Shown here: positions 1 to 13,829 of the stretch, piece after piece
How positions within the stretch are numbered: the first letter of the stretch is position 1
Layout of the letters: every line of letters starts with the position of its first letter
Source: Niallia sp. Man26
GTDB lineage: Bacteria > Bacillota > Bacilli > Bacillales > Cytobacillaceae
NCBI RefSeq assembly: GCF_022049065.2
Contig: NZ_CP095743.1
Location: 3,239,001 to 3,303,000 of the forward strand
Direction of reading: 5' to 3'
DNA: 64,000 nucleotides
Notes under the pieces: model-generated
Seen by the model: the letters and a program-made list of their open reading frames with translations, nothing else
What the model was told of the DNA's origin: nothing
Database searches by the model: none
Made by a program: the position numbers and the translations under genes

Positions 1-157
1 AGTCTAAACCGCGAGCTTTTTGTTTACCGAAAAGCTGTTCTGCCCCACCTGAAATGGCCCCGGATAGACCTGCACTTTTTCCTGATTGCAGAAGCACTAC
101 TACAATAAGAGCAAGAGCAACAATAATCAGTAATGTTAATAAGATTGTGTGTAACAT
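1..157 (-). CDS. secG: Preprotein translocase subunit SecG (3' end cut off by window)
   Basis: The first 52 codons are present. They encode a hydrophobic first membrane segment (about residues 3-24, rich in L, I and V) followed by [20 protein letters not shown], the Gly/Ser-rich cytosolic loop typical of SecG. SecG is the small non-essential partner of SecYE that speeds protein export across the plasma membrane. The start ATG at 157-155 follows a GGAGGTG ribosome binding site. The gene lies just downstream of eno on the same strand, as in B. subtilis, but the eno terminator and about 100 bases separate them, so it is probably transcribed separately. The second membrane segment lies outside the window. 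Confidence 0.93.
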   Translation of the reverse strand, partial: MLHTILLTLLIIVALALIVVVLLQSGKSAGLSGAISGGAEQLFGKQKARGLD

Positions 158-257
158 ACAAGCACCTCCATTAAAACGAACATACATTACTCTTAATGTA
201 CCATAATTTATCTTGTCCCACAATAGCATTACAACGGTTTTATCCAAGTTGTGGCAA

Positions 258-292
258 CAAAAAAGCACCTGACACAAAAATGTCAGGTGCTT
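258..292 (-). terminator. Rho-independent terminator of the glycolytic operon (after eno)
   Basis: A perfect 12-bp stem (263-274 with 281-292) closes a 6-base loop and is followed on the minus strand by a T run. It lies 13 bases beyond the eno stop codon and ends the cggR-to-eno transcript. Confidence 0.92.
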
Positions 293-304
293 GAAGTTCA
301 AACC

Positions 305-1624
<1,320 letters not shown>

Positions 1625-1628
1625 TCAA

Positions 1629-3943
<2,315 letters not shown>

Positions 3944-3946
3944 TTA

Positions 3947-5131
3947 TTATTTATCGTTAAGAGCTACTACACCTGGAAGTTCTTTGCCTTCCATGAATTC
4001 CAACGAAGCACCGCCACCTGTTGAAATATGGCTCATTTTGTTTGCAAGGTCAAACTTCTCAACTGCTGCTGCAGAATCTCCACCACCGATGACAGAGTAT
4101 GTATCTTGTGATTCAGCAAGAGCTGTTGCTACTGCTTTTGTTCCTTTAGCAAATGTATCTAATTCAAACACACCCATTGGTCCGTTCCAGATAACCAATT
4201 TAGAGTTTTTGATAACATCTGCATAGATTTCTCTTGTTTTTGGACCGATGTCCAACGCTTCCCAATCAGAAGGGATTTCTTCGATGGAAACAGTTTGTGT
4301 GTTAGCATCGTTAGAGAAGTCGTCTGCAACTGTTACATCTACAGGCATGTAGAATTTAACACCTTTTTCTTTCGCTTTTTCCATATAAGATTTCGCTAGT
4401 TCGATTTTATCTTCTTCAAGAAGAGACAATCCGATTTCATGGCCAAGTGCTTTTACGAATGTATAAGCTAATCCGCCACCGATGATCAAGTTATCTACTT
4501 TATCAAGAAGGTTATCGATTACGCCGATTTTGTCTTTTACTTTAGCTCCACCGACGATAGCTGTGAATGGACGGTCTGGATTTGAAAGTGCTTTTCCTAA
4601 TACATCAAGCTCTTTTTCCATTAATAGACCAGATACAGCTGGGATATGGTGTGCAATACCTTCAGTTGAAGCATGTGCACGGTGTGCTGCACCAAATGCA
4701 TCGTTTACGAATACATCAGCTAGTTCAGCATAGCTTTTTGCTAGTTCTGCATCGTTTTTCTCTTCACCAGCATTGAAACGTACGTTTTCAAGCAATAGCA
4801 CATCGCCTTCAGACAGCTTGCTGATTTCAGCTTTAACAGCTTCACCATAAGACTCATCTGTTTTTACAACATTTTTGCCAAGTAGCTCAGAAAGACGTGC
4901 AGCAACTGGAGTTAAACGCAATTCTTCTACCACTTCACCATTTGGACGGCCTAAGTGACTTGCTAAAATTACGATAGCACCTTTTTCTACTAACTCGTTA
5001 ATAGTTGGTAGTGCTGCTTGAATTCTTGTTTCATCCGTGATTTTTTGATCCTTCATCGGAACGTTGAAGTCAACACGAACAAATACTTTTTTGCCTTTTA
5101 AATCGATATCGCGAATCGTTTTCTTGTTCAT
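3947..5131 (-). CDS. pgk: Phosphoglycerate kinase
   Basis: Transfers phosphate from 1,3-bisphosphoglycerate to ADP. The 394-residue protein has [11 protein letters not shown] at the N-terminus, [11 protein letters not shown], the hinge region and [14 protein letters not shown] in the nucleotide-binding C-terminal domain. A GGAGGG ribosome binding site precedes the ATG. It lies 130 bases downstream of gapA, and that gap contains a strong hairpin and a candidate extra promoter, so pgk-tpiA-gpmI-eno may be expressed separately from gapA. Confidence 0.98.
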   Translation of the reverse strand: MNKKTIRDIDLKGKKVFVRVDFNVPMKDQKITDETRIQAALPTINELVEKGAIVILASHLGRPNGEVVEELRLTPVAARLSELLGKNVVKTDESYGEAVKAEISKLSEGDVLLLENVRFNAGEEKNDAELAKSYAELADVFVNDAFGAAHRAHASTEGIAHHIPAVSGLLMEKELDVLGKALSNPDRPFTAIVGGAKVKDKIGVIDNLLDKVDNLIIGGGLAYTFVKALGHEIGLSLLEEDKIELAKSYMEKAKEKGVKFYMPVDVTVADDFSNDANTQTVSIEEIPSDWEALDIGPKTREIYADVIKNSKLVIWNGPMGVFELDTFAKGTKAVATALAESQDTYSVIGGGDSAAAVEKFDLANKMSHISTGGGASLEFMEGKELPGVVALNDK

Positions 5132-5164
5132 TAAATGAGACCCTCCACTTGCATTATTTTAAGC

Positions 5165-5193
5165 TTTTAATCCGTATCCACTAAAGATTGCAA
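5165..5193 (-). promoter_or_regulatory. Candidate internal sigma-A promoter before pgk
   Basis: On the minus strand TTGCAA (5188-5193) and TTAAAA (5165-5170) are separated by 17 bases, about 30 bases before the pgk ATG. The -10 is weak. B. subtilis is known to have a separate constitutive promoter before pgk, which makes this reading plausible. Confidence 0.4.
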
Positions 5194-5203
5194 AGCTATT
5201 TTT

Positions 5204-5232
5204 AAAAGAGCGGAAACAAAGCTGTTTCCGCT
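5204..5232 (-). terminator. Hairpin between gapA and pgk (partial terminator or RNA stability element)
   Basis: A perfect 10-bp stem (5209-5218 with 5223-5232) with a 4-base loop is followed on the minus strand by only CTTTT. The short U stretch suggests leaky termination or a 3' stabiliser that lets gapA be expressed above the distal genes. Confidence 0.6.
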
Positions 5233-5261
5233 GTTTGATTAAGGGCTTTAGCTTAACAAAA

Positions 5262-6302
<1,041 letters not shown>

Positions 6303-6324
6303 TTATATATAAAGGGATTTCCCA

Positions 6325-7341
6325 TTATATCAAGTTTTTTGCCGCTCCTTCATCTGTGATCAGAATGGTAGAGGGTGGCGCTTTTTTTAAATAGGCTCTA
6401 ATAGCCTTTGATTTTGACGATCCTCCGGCAACTGCGATTACATTTGGAACAGTAGAAAGATTTTCAAGTCTAAGGCCGATCGTCTGAACCTTATGGACAA
6501 CCTCTCCGTCTTCATTAAAGTAATAACCAAATGCTTCACCGACAGCATTTGCCTGCACGATTTTTTCCAGGTCACTTGCACTTGTACTGCGGCGTTCTGC
6601 CATTGTAATGGCATCTCCAATTCCATGAATAAGCAGGCTAGCTGATTTAATCAACTGTAAAACTTCATTGATGCGGGCATCTTTGACAATGCTTTTGTAC
6701 ATCTCCTTGCTCACTTCATCAGGAGCATACAGGACACGATGCTTGCTGTCTGTGCGATCAGCCATCATGGAACAGATCGTATTGGCCTGGTTTTTAACAT
6801 CTTCCCCAATGCCGCCACGCGCCGGAACAAACAGCCATTCACCGTCCACTATGTTAGGCGTAAGCATCTCTGCCACTGCAGCCATCGTGGTTCCACCATT
6901 AACTGCGATGATATTATTGCCTTTTAATAGTGATTTCATACTATTAGCTGTTGCAAGTCCCAGTTCTTTTTTCAACCATGGAGAATGATCGCTGTCTCCA
7001 GCTACAATAATCACTCTTTTGATATGCAGCTTCTTTTCAAGCTCTTTCTCCATTTCGTTAATACCCGTTACTTCCCTCATTACACTAGAAAGACTTTCCA
7101 AAGTTTCTTCGCCAATTGGAGTGAGTGTCATGCCAATGTTCGTAATATGTATAAGCTTCTGATCTTTTAAGAACTCCACTTCGCTCCTGAGCACTCGTTC
7201 CGTCAATCCAAGGCTTCCCGCCAAGCTTCTTCTGCCGACAGGCTGCATATTGCTGATGTGATGAAGAATGTAATATCTTTTTTGCATAATTACGAGTAAA
7301 TCAGGCAATAATCTTTTTTGAATCTCGATAAATGAATTCAT
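6325..7341 (-). CDS. cggR: Central glycolytic genes regulator CggR
   Basis: SorC/DeoR-type repressor of the gapA operon whose binding to DNA is relieved by fructose-1,6-bisphosphate. The N-terminus carries a winged helix-turn-helix (GRRSLAGSLGLTERVLRSEV, about residues 35-55). The rest is the sugar-phosphate-binding domain with IAVNGGTTMAAVAEML and VIAVAGGSSKSKAIRAYL. I start at the ATG at 7341 (MNSFIEIQKRLLPDLL) because AAGGGG lies just upstream and the protein family begins here; a longer form from 7371 would overlap the operator and lacks a good ribosome binding site. First gene of the six-gene operon. Confidence 0.96.
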   Translation of the reverse strand: MNSFIEIQKRLLPDLLVIMQKRYYILHHISNMQPVGRRSLAGSLGLTERVLRSEVEFLKDQKLIHITNIGMTLTPIGEETLESLSSVMREVTGINEMEKELEKKLHIKRVIIVAGDSDHSPWLKKELGLATANSMKSLLKGNNIIAVNGGTTMAAVAEMLTPNIVDGEWLFVPARGGIGEDVKNQANTICSMMADRTDSKHRVLYAPDEVSKEMYKSIVKDARINEVLQLIKSASLLIHGIGDAITMAERRSTSASDLEKIVQANAVGEAFGYYFNEDGEVVHKVQTIGLRLENLSTVPNVIAVAGGSSKSKAIRAYLKKAPPSTILITDEGAAKNLI

Positions 7342-7365
7342 TCTTGGTGCCCCTTCACTTACAGT

Positions 7366-7402
7366 GGTCATTTGAAGTCCCGCATAGACATATTATGTCC
7401 CA
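7366..7402 (-). promoter_or_regulatory. CggR operator (two direct half-operators)
   Basis: Reading the minus strand: TGGGAC-N6-TGTC (7402-7387), four bases, then CGGGAC-N6-TGAC (7382-7367). This is the known CggR tandem-operator layout, two CGGGAC-N6-TGTC units with a 20-bp period. It lies between the sigma-A promoter and the cggR start, so CggR would act as a roadblock, as in B. subtilis. Confidence 0.88.
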
Positions 7403-7438
7403 CAATCTCCAAAAAAAATCATTTCCTGCTACAAACTC

Positions 7439-7467
7439 ATTCTATCACCAGCGAATAGCAAATTCAA
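7439..7467 (-). promoter_or_regulatory. Sigma-A promoter of the cggR-gapA operon
   Basis: On the minus strand TTGAAT (7462-7467), 17 bases, TAGAAT (7439-7444). Transcription would begin near 7432, about 30 bases before the CggR operator. The rest of the cggR-tRNA gap (roughly 7470-7665) shows nothing I can assign. Confidence 0.8.
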
Positions 7468-7666
7468 CTTATAAACGTCCATTTTTCAAGAAATTTGACG
7501 AAAATTCGAAGATGGTTCGCATGTGAATTTCATCACGTTTTCATTGCTTTCATTCTATATAAACAGGAACAGCAGCAAAAAAGGATAAAGATTTAGAAAT
7601 GGTTAGATAGCTCGTCCCCGTAATAGGAGCGGAATTCTATATCCTCACTCTCAAAGGAATTCAAAC

Positions 7667-7717
7667 AAAAAAAGACTGTCGAAAATCCCATAAAGAGATT
7701 CTCAACAGTCTTTTTTT
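7667..7717 (-). terminator. Terminator downstream of tRNA-Arg
   Basis: A 15-bp stem with G-U pairs (7673-7687 with 7697-7711) is followed by seven T residues on either strand. It lies just beyond the 3' end of the minus-strand tRNA. Confidence 0.85.
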
Positions 7718-7724
7718 CAAATAG

Positions 7725-7796
7725 CGCCCTCGAAGGGAATCGAACCCCTATTTCAAGAACCGGAATCTTGCGTGCTATCCATTACACCACGAGGGC
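7725..7796 (-). tRNA. tRNA-Arg (anticodon CCG)
   Basis: On the minus strand the acceptor stem GCCCTCG pairs with CGAGGGC, the D arm contains GGTGTAATGGATAGC, the anticodon loop is TTCCGGT (anticodon CCG at 7763-7761, reads the Arg codon CGG) and the T arm is GGGGTTCGATTCCC. The molecule is 72 nt, does not encode CCA and has no variable-arm extension. It stands alone between cggR and clpP and has its own terminator. Confidence 0.95.
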
Positions 7797-7857
7797 AGAA
7801 TTTTTTAAAGAACGTTTTGATTATATGATATGTTTCGCTTTAATGCAAGGAATAATT

Positions 7858-7882
7858 GTTTAAAAATATCCAGTCTGGGTAT
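7858..7882 (+). promoter_or_regulatory. Sigma-B promoter of clpP
   Basis: GTTTAA (7858-7863), 13 bases, GGGTAT (7877-7882) equals the B. subtilis sigma-B consensus. It lies about 210 bases before the clpP ATG. In B. subtilis clpP is a member of the sigma-B general stress regulon. Confidence 0.82.
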
Positions 7883-7975
7883 CATGGTAAGGATAAAATC
7901 TTATTGTAAAAACATGAATGGAATGACAGTGACATAAAGTGTCGAAGGATATTTTGCTGTATCCGAACGTAAACG

Positions 7976-8005
7976 TTTGACCTTAATTGACCATCCGTGT
8001 ATCAT
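7976..8005 (+). promoter_or_regulatory. Sigma-A promoter of clpP overlapped by a CtsR operator
   Basis: TTGACC (7977-7982), 17 bases, TATCAT (8000-8005) forms a sigma-A promoter. The same bases hold the CtsR heptad repeat, read on the minus strand as GGTCAAT-TAA-GGTCAAA (7992-7976), which matches the known CtsR target RGTCAAA-NAN-RGTCAAA. The operator covers the -35 box, so CtsR would repress this promoter until heat or protein stress inactivates it. Confidence 0.85.
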
Positions 8006-8093
8006 TAGGATTACATACAGTAATGAATTTATTTCACTACTGAAGAAACACATACTTATAAAGCAAAATTTATTTTTAAAGGAGGATTTTTTT

Positions 8094-8699
8094 ATGAACT
8101 TAATCCCTACAGTTATCGAACAAACGAATAGAGGGGAACGCGCTTATGATATTTATTCCCGTCTGTTAAAAGACCGCATCATCATGCTTGGAAGTGCGAT
8201 TGACGATAATGTTGCTAACTCTATCGTTTCACAGCTCTTGTTCCTAGATGCTGAAAATCCTGAAAAGGACGTTTCCCTATACATTAACAGCCCTGGCGGT
8301 AGCATTACTGCTGGGATGGCTATTTATGACACAATGCAGTTCATCAAGCCGAATGTACAAACAATCTGCATCGGTATGGCTGCTTCTATGGGTGCTTTCT
8401 TGCTTGCAGCTGGTGAAAAAGGCAAACGTTATGCCCTTCCAAACGCTGAAGTTATGATTCATCAGCCACTTGGCGGAGCACAAGGTCAAGCTACAGAAAT
8501 CGAAATTGCTGCAAAACGCATCCTGTTCTTGCGTGACAAGCTGAATGGTATCCTTGCAGAGCGTACTGGCCAGCCAATCGATATTATCGCAAAAGACACA
8601 GAGCGTGATAATTTCATGACAGCAGAAAGAGCGAAAGAGTATGGTTTAATTGACAATATTATCACTCGCAATGAACTGTCAGACAAAAAAGATAAATAA
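8094..8699 (+). CDS. clpP: ATP-dependent Clp protease proteolytic subunit
   Basis: Serine peptidase that forms the tetradecameric chamber used by ClpX, ClpC and ClpE for regulated protein degradation. The catalytic triad is visible: Ser98 in [10 protein letters not shown], His123 in MIHQPLGG and Asp near residue 172 in ERDNFMTA. The start is the ATG at 8094 behind AAAGGAGG, giving 201 residues; upstream in-frame codons belong to the promoter region. It is monocistronic, with a sigma-B promoter, a CtsR/sigma-A promoter and its own terminator. Confidence 0.98.
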   Translation: MNLIPTVIEQTNRGERAYDIYSRLLKDRIIMLGSAIDDNVANSIVSQLLFLDAENPEKDVSLYINSPGGSITAGMAIYDTMQFIKPNVQTICIGMAASMGAFLLAAGEKGKRYALPNAEVMIHQPLGGAQGQATEIEIAAKRILFLRDKLNGILAERTGQPIDIIAKDTERDNFMTAERAKEYGLIDNIITRNELSDKKDK

Positions 8700-8702
8700 T
8701 AA

Positions 8703-8741
8703 AAAAAGGAACACCTCGCAATAAAGCGCGAGGTGTTTTTA
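8703..8741. terminator. Bidirectional terminator between clpP and crh
   Basis: The stem 8711-8719 pairs with 8728-8736, with A-rich and T-rich flanks on both sides. It can end clpP on the plus strand and the crh transcript on the minus strand. Confidence 0.9.
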
Positions 8742-8984
8742 TAATAATTTTTCCAATGTTTTAAGCGCTTCCAATTCATCGCTGCCATCAATAATAAGTT
8801 TAATGTCCGCACCTGAGTGTATCGCCAGGCCCATAATTCCCATGATACTCTTCGCGTTTACTCTTCTTCCTTCTTTCTCAATATAAACTTCAGAAACATA
8901 GTTTGTCGCTTCTTGAACAAATATCGCTGCAGGTCTTGCTTGTAAGCCTGATTTCAATGTTACTTTAATATCTCTTTCTACCAC
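8739..8984 (-). CDS. crh: Catabolite repression HPr-like protein Crh
   Basis: Paralogue of the phosphocarrier HPr. The 81-residue protein keeps the regulatory Ser46 (KSIMGIMG) that HPr kinase phosphorylates, but has Gln at position 15 (SGLQARPA) where HPr has the catalytic His, so it cannot take part in sugar transport. Ser46-phosphorylated Crh is a CcpA corepressor. It is the last gene of the rapZ-yvcK-whiA-crh group, about 90 bases after whiA. The kinase gene hprK is in the same window at 24.3-25.3 kb. Confidence 0.96.
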   Translation of the reverse strand: MVERDIKVTLKSGLQARPAAIFVQEATNYVSEVYIEKEGRRVNAKSIMGIMGLAIHSGADIKLIIDGSDELEALKTLEKLL

Positions 8985-9074
8985 CTGAAATCTCCTCCCC
9001 GATTTAAAATATACAAGGAGGATAATATACCCTTACAACTTAAAGTTTTAAGATATATTATCCCTCTATACTTA

Positions 9075-10016
9075 TTATACTTGTTCTCCTCTGCGTAGCG
9101 CATCAGCAATTTCATCTATTTTTCTCAGCCTGTGGTTAATACCGGATTTACTGATATTCCCGGAGGAAACCATTTCGCCAAGCTCCTTTAAAGTCACATC
9201 CTGATAAGCTACTCTCAGCTCGGCAATTTCACGCAGCCTGTCTGGGAGCACTTGAAGTCCAACCGTCCGTTCAATAAAGCGGATATTTTCCACCTGTCTC
9301 AATGCGGCGCCAATTGTTTTGTTCAGGTTGGCAGTCTCACAGTTAACAAGCCTGTTAACAGAATTTCTCATATCCCTGACAATCCGGATATCCTCAAAGC
9401 GAAGCAAAGCTCCATGAGCACCGATGATATTTAGGAATTCTGTAATTTTTTCCGCTTCTTTCAAATATGTGATGAAGCCTTTCTTTCTCTCCAGCACTTT
9501 GCTGTTTAAATCGAAAGTATTCATCAGATTGCTCAATGCAACAATATGCTCTTTGTAAAGTGATGTTATTTCCAAATGATAGGAGGATGTTTCCGGGTTA
9601 TTGACAGAGCCTCCCGCAAGAAAGGCCCCTCTCAAATAGGAGCGTTTGCAGCATTTTTTCTTAACAAGGTCTTCTGCAATTTCATGTGTAAACATAAAGC
9701 CCTCTGTTAAAATGCTCAAGCTTTCCAAAATTTCCTTCGCTTTCGTGGAAAGTCTTACAATATACACATTGTTTTTTTTAAGTCGCATCTTCTTTCTCAC
9801 CAACAGCTCGACAGGTATGTCGTAATACTTTTTGATGAGTGTATATATTCTTCTTGCAATCGCGGCATTTTCTGTCTGAATGTCCACCACCAGCTTTTGG
9901 TTGGAAAAGGATAAAGTGCCATTCATCTGGATCAGGGCAGACAGCTCTGCCCTGCCGCAGCAATCTTTAACTTCAATAGTCGTTAATTCTTTTTTCGTCT
10001 CTGAAGCGAAAGACAT
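9075..10016 (-). CDS. whiA: DNA-binding protein WhiA
   Basis: The 313-residue protein combines an N-terminal domain related to LAGLIDADG homing endonucleases (about residues 1-200, including the [22 protein letters not shown] region) with a C-terminal helix-turn-helix ([22 protein letters not shown]). In Streptomyces it controls sporulation; in B. subtilis it affects cell division and chromosome segregation. The start follows GGGGGTGAAGG. It sits between yvcK and crh as in other Bacillaceae. Confidence 0.96.
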   Translation of the reverse strand: MSFASETKKELTTIEVKDCCGRAELSALIQMNGTLSFSNQKLVVDIQTENAAIARRIYTLIKKYYDIPVELLVRKKMRLKKNNVYIVRLSTKAKEILESLSILTEGFMFTHEIAEDLVKKKCCKRSYLRGAFLAGGSVNNPETSSYHLEITSLYKEHIVALSNLMNTFDLNSKVLERKKGFITYLKEAEKITEFLNIIGAHGALLRFEDIRIVRDMRNSVNRLVNCETANLNKTIGAALRQVENIRFIERTVGLQVLPDRLREIAELRVAYQDVTLKELGEMVSSGNISKSGINHRLRKIDEIADALRRGEQV

Positions 10017-10055
10017 ACCTTCACCCCCATTTTAAAACGCAAACCCTATTCCCTG

Positions 10056-11033
10056 TTATTGATCGGCTTTCAGTTCTGGATCAAGCATAGAATAGAGGAT
10101 TTTCGCCACTTCCAACGTGTTATGGCGGATGACCTTTTCCTCCAGGCTGATAATTTCTCCAAGAATGACTTCTAGTCCAAGCTTCTCTAATTTCTCTGTA
10201 TCAAAAAAGACAGGTTTTGCTTTCTCTTCATTATACCGTTCCAGAACGTTCGCTGGGATATTTTCTTTATTTACCAATATTGTGTTTAAAAAAGGCTCTG
10301 GCATATGCTCATAAATAGCCTTAACATGATCGCTCGCTGAGTAATCAAGAGTTTCGCCGGCTTGTGTCATGATGTTGCAAATATAAACTTTCTTTGCAGC
10401 TGCTGTCATGATTTCCCTGCTTATTTCAGGCACAACAAGATTTGGAAGGATGCTCGTATAAAGACTTCCCGGTCCAATCACAATCAAGTCTGCATGACGG
10501 ATTGCCTGAATTGCTTCAGGCAGCGGCGTCGCATGTTCCGGTGTTAAAAACACCTCTTTTATTTTCTTCCCGCTCTCGGGAATTCTTGACTCACCTGTAA
10601 CGATTGAACCATCTTCCATTCTTGCATTTAAAACTACACTGTGGCTTGTAGCCGGCAATACTTTTCCGCGCACATTAAGCACTTTGCTCATTTCCTGAAT
10701 GGCATAGGTGAAATTACCAGTAATCGATGTCATCGCTGCAATAATCAAGTTGCCTAAAGAGTGTCCATTTAAATCCTTGCTGTTCGAAAACCGGTGCTGA
10801 AACATTTCCTCCACCAACGGTTCGACATCGGATAATGCAGCCAGTACATTTCTAATATCACCTGGTGCAGGAATGTCCAAATCATCACGCAGCCGGCCCG
10901 AACTTCCTCCATCATCTGCAACAGTGACAATAGCTGTAATGTCCAAAGGATACTTCTTTAATCCTCTCACAAGGACAGACAAGCCGGTGCCGCCACCGAT
11001 AATTACAATTCTCGGATGCTCCACTTCATTCAT
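10056..11033 (-). CDS. yvcK: Gluconeogenesis factor YvcK family protein
   Basis: The 325-residue CofD/YvcK-family protein has the nucleotide-binding start [18 protein letters not shown] and the acidic [15 protein letters not shown] motif. In B. subtilis YvcK binds UDP-sugars, is needed for growth on gluconeogenic carbon sources and helps place PBP1. Its ATG overlaps the rapZ stop by four bases. Confidence 0.95.
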   Translation of the reverse strand: MNEVEHPRIVIIGGGTGLSVLVRGLKKYPLDITAIVTVADDGGSSGRLRDDLDIPAPGDIRNVLAALSDVEPLVEEMFQHRFSNSKDLNGHSLGNLIIAAMTSITGNFTYAIQEMSKVLNVRGKVLPATSHSVVLNARMEDGSIVTGESRIPESGKKIKEVFLTPEHATPLPEAIQAIRHADLIVIGPGSLYTSILPNLVVPEISREIMTAAAKKVYICNIMTQAGETLDYSASDHVKAIYEHMPEPFLNTILVNKENIPANVLERYNEEKAKPVFFDTEKLEKLGLEVILGEIISLEEKVIRHNTLEVAKILYSMLDPELKADQ

Positions 11034-11920
11034 GCTTTTTGGTCCTTTCTCCTCTCCATGTCACGATGAGTTATTTCGACATGATAATCACCTTCGAAAT
11101 GTTTGCCAATATACTCCGATAAGGCAACAGAACGATGCTGGCCGCCAGTGCAGCCAATTGCTACAACGAGTTGGGACTTCCCTTCCCTTTTATACTGCGG
11201 AAGCATAAAGGTAAGCAGATCAATGACTTTTTCAAGAAATTGGCCTGTTTCTGTCCATTTCAATACATAGCTGGACACATCAGCATCTAATCCTGTTTTT
11301 GGTCTCATATGCTCAACGTAATGAGGGTTTGGTAAGAAACGAACATCAAATACTAAATCAGCATCAATCGGGATGCCATGCTTAAAGCCGAAGCTCATGA
11401 CATTCACCGTAAAAATCGTATCTTTATTCGCTGAAAACTCCATTAATATTTTTTCTCGCAATTCTCTTGGAGAGCTTTTCGATGTATTGTAAATGATTTG
11501 TGCTCTGCCTTTTAGCTCCTCAAGCAATTCTCGCTCCATTTCAATTCCTTCAAGGGGAAGGCCTGAGGGTGCAAGAGGATGCGATCTTCTTGTTTCCTTA
11601 TATCTTCTGACTAAAGTGCTGTCATCTGCATCCAGAAAGAGCACTTTCGGCACTACCCAGGATTTTGCCAAATCATCCAATGCACTGAATAAATTGTCAA
11701 AAAACTCTCTGCCCCGCAAATCCATCACAAGGGCAACCTTATTCATCTTATTCTCTGATTCCTTCATAAGTTCAAGAAACTTTGGCAAAAGAGTAGGCGG
11801 CAAGTTGTCTACACAGAAAAACCCTAAGTCCTCAAAGCTTTGTATGGCCACTGTTTTACCAGCCCCAGACATACCTGTAATAATAACAACTTGCGGCTCG
11901 TTCACCACACTCGCACCCAT
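11030..11920 (-). CDS. rapZ: RNase adapter / nucleotide-binding protein RapZ (YvcJ)
   Basis: P-loop protein with Walker [11 protein letters not shown] near the N-terminus and the family signature [10 protein letters not shown] near the C-terminus. In E. coli RapZ guides RNase E to the small RNA GlmZ; in B. subtilis YvcJ hydrolyses GTP and influences competence, without a proven RNA target. I chose the ATG at 11920 because AAGGGGG lies seven bases upstream; the ATG at 11926 is too close to that site. Adjacent to yvcK and yvcI as in B. subtilis. Confidence 0.95.
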   Translation of the reverse strand: MGASVVNEPQVVIITGMSGAGKTVAIQSFEDLGFFCVDNLPPTLLPKFLELMKESENKMNKVALVMDLRGREFFDNLFSALDDLAKSWVVPKVLFLDADDSTLVRRYKETRRSHPLAPSGLPLEGIEMERELLEELKGRAQIIYNTSKSSPRELREKILMEFSANKDTIFTVNVMSFGFKHGIPIDADLVFDVRFLPNPHYVEHMRPKTGLDADVSSYVLKWTETGQFLEKVIDLLTFMLPQYKREGKSQLVVAIGCTGGQHRSVALSEYIGKHFEGDYHVEITHRDMERRKDQKA

Positions 11921-11941
11921 GCTCATTCCCCCTTTAATGTT

Positions 11942-12400
11942 TTAGCTTGGATCCAACCGGTAGCTAATCAGTTCAAAATCAGGCGTATATGTGAATGTTC
12001 CATATATAATTCCATTGCCGTGAATCATATAATCCAAGATGTGATAGTCTCCTTCTGCCATCGGCAGATTTTTGATATTTTCAATATCATGCCAAACTAT
12101 TTTTCCTTCTTCAGACTCATCCACATGAACTCCGTCAGCGTTTGTGGAGAAGAAGGTGAACATCATCCATTCAGAAGTTATTTTGTCGCCATCCTTGATA
12201 ATGAACGTGAATATTCCTTTAATATTGGGATTTCTTAAGTATATACCTGTTTCTTCTCGGAATTCTCTGATGCATGAGTCTCTTACAGACTCCCCTGGCT
12301 CCATCTTACCGCCTGGAGCAACCCACCAGCCTCTTCTTGGCTTTTGCAAAAGGAGCACCTTATTATCCTTCAGTAACAGGCAGTTCGTCACACGCTGCAC
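11942..12400 (-). CDS. NUDIX hydrolase (YvcI-like)
   Basis: NUDIX proteins hydrolyse nucleoside diphosphates linked to another group. The NUDIX box is intact: GGKMEPGESVRDSCIREFREETGIYL, split here as GGKMEPGES and REFREETGI. The start is uncertain: GTG at 12400 follows GAGGTGAT at ideal spacing and gives the QRVTNC start seen in YvcI, while ATG at 12418 or 12439 has poorer ribosome binding sites. First gene of the yvcI-rapZ-yvcK-whiA-crh group. The substrate is unknown. Confidence 0.9.
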   Translation of the reverse strand: MQRVTNCLLLKDNKVLLLQKPRRGWWVAPGGKMEPGESVRDSCIREFREETGIYLRNPNIKGIFTFIIKDGDKITSEWMMFTFFSTNADGVHVDESEEGKIVWHDIENIKNLPMAEGDYHILDYMIHGNGIIYGTFTYTPDFELISYRLDPS

Positions 12401-12539
12401 TATTATCACCTCAAACATTCTGTAATCTCTATGTAGCATGAAACTACTGCTTAGTTCTTATATTATACTATTATTGTGAAACACCCACAATAAAATGCCT
12501 TCTTCAAATAAGTTCTGCTATTTCTCTTTAAATAAAGCG

Positions 12540-12572
12540 CAAAAAAAAAGCATAGGCGTTATGCCTATGCAC
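12540..12572 (-). terminator. Terminator of trxB
   Basis: The stem GCATAGGC/GCCTATGC (12550-12557 with 12563-12570), with a 5-base loop, is followed by nine T residues on the minus strand. The AT-rich remainder up to the trxB stop shows nothing else. Confidence 0.88.
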
Positions 12573-12683
12573 CAAAATATATATCTTAAAAGGGGGTCAA
12601 TTTCTATTATTATGTTACCCGAATTATATTTCACTACTGTTACAGTACAATTAAAAGAGAGTAACACTTTGAAAGCTTTTTCA

Positions 12684-13652
<969 letters not shown>

Positions 13653-13785
13653 CTAAACACTCTATATTCATTAACGCACGCGTCAGGACCGCACGCTTTA
13701 AATACTAGCTCACTCTTTGTAGTATTACCATCTAATACTATCCTATTAGACACAGTCTCTTTAGTCCAAATATTTGCTCACAAAA

Positions 13786-13822
13786 GAAAAACTTCCACCA
13801 TTGTCTCTCCAATGGCGGAATT
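13786..13822 (-). terminator. Terminator after the TPR protein gene
   Basis: An 11-bp stem with one G-U pair (13793-13803 with 13810-13820) is followed by GTTTTTCTTTT on the minus strand. The gap to trxB (13640-13785) shows no further element. Confidence 0.8.
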
Positions 13823-13829
13823 CTCTTTA

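Noticed and set aside
7631..7660. Two GAATTC sites forming a possible hairpin between cggR and the tRNA
   Set aside because: Only six bases each, no U tract and no gene that it could serve.
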